A stretch of DNA of 64,000 bases, taken from the NCBI GenBank assembly GCA_029531795.1, contig JAPEIS010000001.1:4278001-4342000 (forward strand), given 5' to 3'. The notes under the pieces are model-generated. The model saw only the letters and a list, made by a program, of their open reading frames with translations. It was not told where the DNA came from and searched no databases. Each line of letters starts with the position of its first letter. The stretch's first letter is position 1. The DNA comes from Sclerotinia nivalis. Taxonomy: Eukaryota; Ascomycota; Leotiomycetes; Helotiales; Sclerotiniaceae. Position numbers and translations under genes: made by a program. Positions 59,543-64,000 of this stretch are shown one piece after another.

Positions 59543-60881
59543 TGTTGTTATAGTTGTTGTTGAAGTGGCTCGCACTATTTGAAAATATGTAGCGCTAGGG
59601 TGGAGCAAATGTTCGAGAAGCTAGTGGCTAACACGCTCAGGATCTTCGGAGATGATGCGTCAAAGCGTAAAACAGAGGCTGAGGCTGAGGCTGTGCAACT
59701 GCATGCTGGCGGTGCAAGTGACCAAAGCTTCATCGTCCGCAGCTCGCGCCGAATCGTGACAATGAGTAGCAGGCTGTCGACCTTTGAGGGAAATTCGAAT
59801 GTCCTAATCTAGGATTTGCCGATAAGGCTCCAAAACGCTGCAGGCAATATTCAGTTTGGTATCGTCCATGGACTTCCGGCGATGGGAATGTATAGTAAAC
59901 GTCAGAAACACGTGGACAGCAGTGTAGAATTGCGAGCTTGGGTTGGCTGTCTGCACGTGATATACATCATTGATCCAATTGATATATGTTGCGAAAGCTA
60001 CTGATTGTTATTAATACTAAAATCAAATATAAGGGTATTCTCCAGGGGGTTAAATTTGAGGATCTCGCCGACATCTTCCGACAAAAATCATCACCAAAAG
60101 ATTGATCAATATATCAATTGAAGTGCAGATTTGATGGAGCAGGAGGAGGCCGATCATGTATTCTTGAATTGACGTTGACGTCGGAAAAGGTTGAGTTAAC
60201 AGATAGCGTTGACTGTCAATTCACAACCCCACCGCAGTAACTTAAAAGACGCTAAGCTCCAGGAAAGTATGAGATATATACAATATAGAGCAGACTGTAT
60301 CCATTAAACTTGGGACTGTAGAGAGGCTTACCAAAAGCTTCAGGAGGAAGCCATACAACACTTGATTGTGGCCTTGTTCAAATCCCCCTTCTATCTTCTT
60401 GATATTCTCATCGTAGTCAAAAAGTGCAAAGTCTTTAACATGTTGAGTTGATAGTGATACAAGTTGACAATGAGGAAATTATGAAGAAAGGGGTGAATGA
60501 GATAGAACTACTCAACTACGCGATATTGATCCAAGGTTCCCCGCGTTTGCATGATGTTGGTTTCGAGTCTTGACTCTCATTTTTCCTATTTGACTAATAC
60601 ATTTTTCAGGTAACGAAGCAACAAAATAACCATTCACCGAATATAAATCCTCATTTGCCAAGTGACCGAAACCCCGCCTCATACATTGCGATAAAGCTAG
60701 AGTACATAGTGCGCTAATGAGTAATCGAACTTCAATCGTAGCCTGCCTCAGGCCTTATCAACAAAAATTCGCTAAGCGAATTTCTCGCACAAGTTTTTCG
60801 AAGAAAAATAAAGTTCGAAGAACATCAACACCTTTCCGACAACCAACGACAACCCACGACGCAGGTCATTAATCCGTCGAA
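59543..60881. other. Intergenic upstream of RPL4
   Basis: A plus-strand frame at 59579-59812 just beyond the tRNA has a faint coding look (VEQMFEKLVANTLRIFGDD) but no start context or family. The last ~150 bp before 60882 should be the RPL4 promoter and 5' UTR. Confidence 0.4.
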
Positions 60882-62284
60882 ATGGCTTCCCGACCAACAG
60901 TTTCCGTTTTGTCTGCCGATGGCACCGCCACCGGCATGACCATCCCTCTTCCAAAGGTACGAATACCTCAATGCGAAAAATCAAAGTCGATATAATGGAA
61001 TCTGGAGGTGTTTGGAACATTTGAAGGAATTGAAACTGACGGCAATTGAATAGGTCTTCACCTCCCCAATCAGACCTGATATTGTTCAGACCGTCCACAC
61101 CGGAATGGCCAAGAACAAGCGTCAACCATACGCTGTGAGCGAGAAGGCTGGTCACCAAACCTCTGCTGAGTCCTGGGGTACCGGTTAGTGCAAATATTTT
61201 ACACAATATGGAAGGATTGGGCAATCGATAGAATTTGGGCTAGGCGCGAAAACTCAAAGAGCAGAACTTTTTACAATAGGAAGAAAGGGTTCAAGCTAAT
61301 TGTGGTATCTATACAGGTCGTGCTGTTGCCCGTATTCCTCGTGTCTCTGGTGGTGGAACTCACCGTGCTGGTCAAGCTGCTTTCGGTAACATGTGCAGAT
61401 CTGGACGTATGTTCGCTCCTACAAAGGTCTGGAGAAAGTGGCACCAAAAGATTAACCTTGGACAAAAGTGAGAATTCGATTATGAACCTTTACTCAAATT
61501 TCAACTAATTTTATATAGGCGATTCGCAACCGTTTCTGCCCTCGCTGCCTCCGGTGTCCCAGCCCTCCTTTTCGCACGTGGTCACCAAATCTCCGAAGTC
61601 GCTGAAGTTCCTCTCGTCATTAACTCTGAGGTCTTTGAGGGTGCCAAGATTGCTCGCACTGCTGCTGCAGCTGGTCTCCTCAAGACTGTCGGTGCTTTGA
61701 AAGATGTTGAGAAGGTTAAGGATTCCCGAAAGCTCCGTGCCGGTAAGGGTAAGCTCAGAGGTCGTCGTCACAGACAGAGACGTGGACCCCTCGTTGTCTA
61801 TGACGGAGCCACCGATGGCAAGGAACTTGTCCGTGCTTTCCGTAACCTCCCAGGTGTTGAGACCTGTGATGTTTACTCCTTGAACTTGTTGCAATTGGCA
61901 CCAGGTGGACACCTCGGACGTTTCATCATCTGGTCTTCATCTGCCTTCAAGGCTCTTGACAACATCTACGGTACCACCACCGCCCCATCCGCCCTCAAGA
62001 AGGACTTCCTCCTCCCATCCAACGTTGTCTCCCAAGCCGACATTGGACGTCTCATCAACTCCTCTGAATTGCAATCCGTTATCCGTGCTGCTAAGGGATC
62101 CGCGCTTACCAAGCGTGCTGGTGTTCAGAAGAAGAACCCATTGCTCAACAAGCAAGTTCTCTTGAGATTGAACCCATACGCTGCCGGATATTCGAAAGAG
62201 AAGATCGGTACAAAGGGATTGGATGCCGGCAAGCCTGAGCGTATTAACAAGACTCAATACGCTGAGGTCTTGAAGGAGGATTAA
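60882..62284 (+). CDS. RPL4: 60S ribosomal protein L4 (uL4)
   Basis: Four exons: 60882-60956, 61054-61183, 61317-61467, 61519-62284 (373 aa). Donors are GTACGA, GTTAGT and GTGAGA; all phases fit. The N-terminus [14 protein letters not shown] continues into [40 protein letters not shown] and the internal loop [20 protein letters not shown]. It then reads [40 protein letters not shown] and the eukaryote-specific C-terminal extension. It is a large-subunit protein whose loop lines the nascent-peptide tunnel. Third-position choice is strongly biased towards C, as expected for a highly expressed gene. The three introns cluster at the 5' end. Confidence 0.97.
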
Positions 62285-62718
62285 GCTGTTGTGATTGTTT
62301 TTGTTTTCAAATATTCAATGAGGGATGGGACATTGTAGGCGCTTATGATAGCTTGATGGCTTCAAGCGGAGGTCTTCATAAGTAATGAAAAATATTACGG
62401 ACGCCTAAATCAAAAAATGATACCTTTATCTCTCTTGCTTAATACTTCTCTTGTGATATATGCAATGATATCTGCTAGCCACCCCGTATTCAACCTATCT
62501 TGGGCAAGTCCACGAAGCAGGTGCCGAATGTAACATTTTCCCTCCCGCCTCTCTGGTGCTTCCAAGCAGTTTGGCCCATCATAATTTTTCAACAACAGCC
62601 ATCAGACTCATAAATTTCCTTTCTCCCCACAGCCTCCACCGTACCCAGAACAAAACCCCCAGCGTCCTCCTACATAACCTCTCCCGTTTTCCCTCGGTCT
62701 TCTCCCTCCCACCTTTCT
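62285..62718. other. 3' flank of RPL4
   Basis: Contains the RPL4 3' UTR. A minus-strand frame at 62410-62595 is unremarkable. Confidence 0.4.
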
Positions 62719-64000
62719 TCACCCTCTCCCCCTCCAAAAACTCTTTTTCTCCCAATCAATCCTCTCCTTTCCCCCAAATATATTCGCATACCGTGATATC
62801 ACCCTCCGACTTCCCGTCTTATATTCATAACCAAGTATCATGGCTAAATATATGAGGATTGGGATATAGTCTACTATTAGATTTGGCCAGTTTATTCCTC
62901 CTCTCGTTCCGTTTACTGAGGTCTCTGCGCTCTCCATAGCGAATGTATTCAACAGAATATTAGAGCGCATAATAAGGCTTTGAGGCGGAAGGGGGGAACG
63001 TATACGAGTTGGGTGCCGGTCATGTTTTGGGCTTGTCGGGCTCAGAGGAAGAAGATGTGGCTTACTAGTATACTGATCTAGATTAAGATGCCGAAGATGG
63101 TTACCATTAAGGTTGTGAGAGTTAGAACTCGTAGTCTTTGGAAGAGGGTTATTTGAAAGGAAATGCGGAAGTAAAAGGCATCGAGAAACTGATAGTATAT
63201 CAATTGTGGACTTGGGATTGGGCCAGAAGCAAAACATTGAGGACCAGGTCGATCTTACGACTTGTGAAATAGTGGAGCATTTGAAAAGTATTGATACGTC
63301 CAGATATATATGCAATTGTACAAAGGGCAGAACTTAGCTCGAGTGCATAAATCGGCACCCCGCGAGGCTCGGCGCGAGAAAAAATGGAAGGGACATTGTG
63401 TTCGATGGAGAGGGAGTGCAAAGTAAAATTTGAGTCACTATATAGAAATCGGAGTTTGCCTGAAAAAGTTAAAATTAGGATATAGGCTTATGAGAGAAGG
63501 GAGAGCGGGAATAGAGCAAGTTTTTCGGCGACAACGGAAAGGAAGGCGTTGGCGTTCACGCCGTGGGTGGAGGCGGTAGCAGCACTCAGGGGGCCAGGGG
63601 GGGTGCTAGGGGATATTGCGCCCAAAAGGAGAATGGGGACGATGTAGACAAGAAGGACACGGGAGAAGGTTGCCCAAACAGCGCTTGGAATGGCTCGACG
63701 AGGGTTTTCCGCTTCTCCCACAGTGACGGCGACGGATTCTGCTTCGAGGAAGAAGAGGCAGTACCTGACCTTACGCACCAGAAGCCGAGAAATTTACCTT
63801 AGATCCAGCTGAATGTTTGTCAGCCTAGGCCGTGCGAATTATTGGGTATATATAAGAAGAATGGCTTTGCAGATATCACAAACGTTCTATGTAAGGGGCA
63901 AAAGCTCCAGGACTTTTTCAAGATCGAAAGCCCTTGAGTACCAAAACCATGAAGATAAGTTCAATCATGATAACTTTTGAACTCGAAAGCGCGAATTCCA
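62719..64000 (-). pseudogene. Amino-acid permease remnant (APC superfamily)
   Basis: Minus-strand pieces in several frames follow the order of a fungal amino-acid permease. Near 63810-63770 GKFLGFWCV appears in one frame; the next frame gives LEAESVAVTVGEAENPRRAIP, VWATFSRVLLVYIVPILLLGAI (63778-63488), the conserved transmembrane signature. Then HNVPSIFSRAEPRGVPIYALELS (63421-63200) and, in another frame, NWPNLIVDYIPILIYLAMILGYEYKTG (within 63315-62719) recall the last membrane segments. Frame changes and stops interrupt the order, and upstream sequence to 64000 is also broken. Such permeases import amino acids at the plasma membrane; this copy looks non-functional, though some breaks might be introns. 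Confidence 0.65.

Overview
The window reads as genomic DNA of a filamentous ascomycete. Genes are split by short introns (about 47-115 nt) with GTAWGT-type donors, CTAAC/CTGAC-like branch points and CAG/TAG acceptors. Conserved fungal genes lie on both strands: ribosomal protein L4, COX6, an ELO elongase, a Ulp-type SUMO protease, a chromodomain/HDA-complex protein and a Zn2Cys6 factor. Between them are AT-rich tracts holding decayed transposable elements. Low-complexity style and gene families suggest Leotiomycetes (Sclerotiniaceae-like); that placement is inference.

Layout. 1-0.9 kb: 5' part of a secreted conserved protein gene (minus). 0.9-4.2 kb: gene-poor AT-rich DNA with a solo-LTR-like block and a 387-bp hAT-type MITE with a perfect 8-bp target duplication. 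4.3-9.5 kb: a decayed STAND/NLR-like gene (Goodbye-like N-terminus, P-loop NTPase, TPR-like repeats, ZZ-like finger). 10.4-12.6 kb: two more broken genes (DUF7924-type; kinase-like fragment). 13.6-16.2 kb: a nine-exon Zn2Cys6 transcription factor. 16.9-17.5 kb: a three-exon gene for a small MGYTHYW-family protein whose first exon is 5 nt. 20.6-21.4 kb: a secreted family-7 polysaccharide (alginate) lyase.

22.3-27 kb is a transposon graveyard bounded by a tRNA-Tyr and holding a tRNA-Ala: a Tc1/mariner-like MITE, solo LTRs of at least three families, and two cases of one solo LTR inserted inside another, several with exact 5-bp target duplications. 27.3-28.3 kb: a coiled-coil protein. 28.4-31.6 kb: gene-poor with diverged repeats.

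31.6-48.2 kb is the gene-rich core: chromodomain + HDA2/3 protein (plus), Ulp-type protease (minus), a low-complexity protein (minus), COX6 (minus), fatty acid elongase (plus) with a 130-bp tandem duplication just downstream. 48.6-54.3 kb and 55.8-59.4 kb are long stretches with only microsatellites and no supported gene; between them is a 482-aa Ser-rich protein. 59.5 kb: intron-containing tRNA-Asp (minus). 60.9-62.3 kb: RPL4. 62.7-64 kb: a broken amino-acid permease (minus).

The genes form no operon or obvious cluster. Housekeeping functions (translation, respiration, sphingolipid-type fatty acids, SUMO removal, heterochromatin) sit among accessory genes, most of which are decayed.
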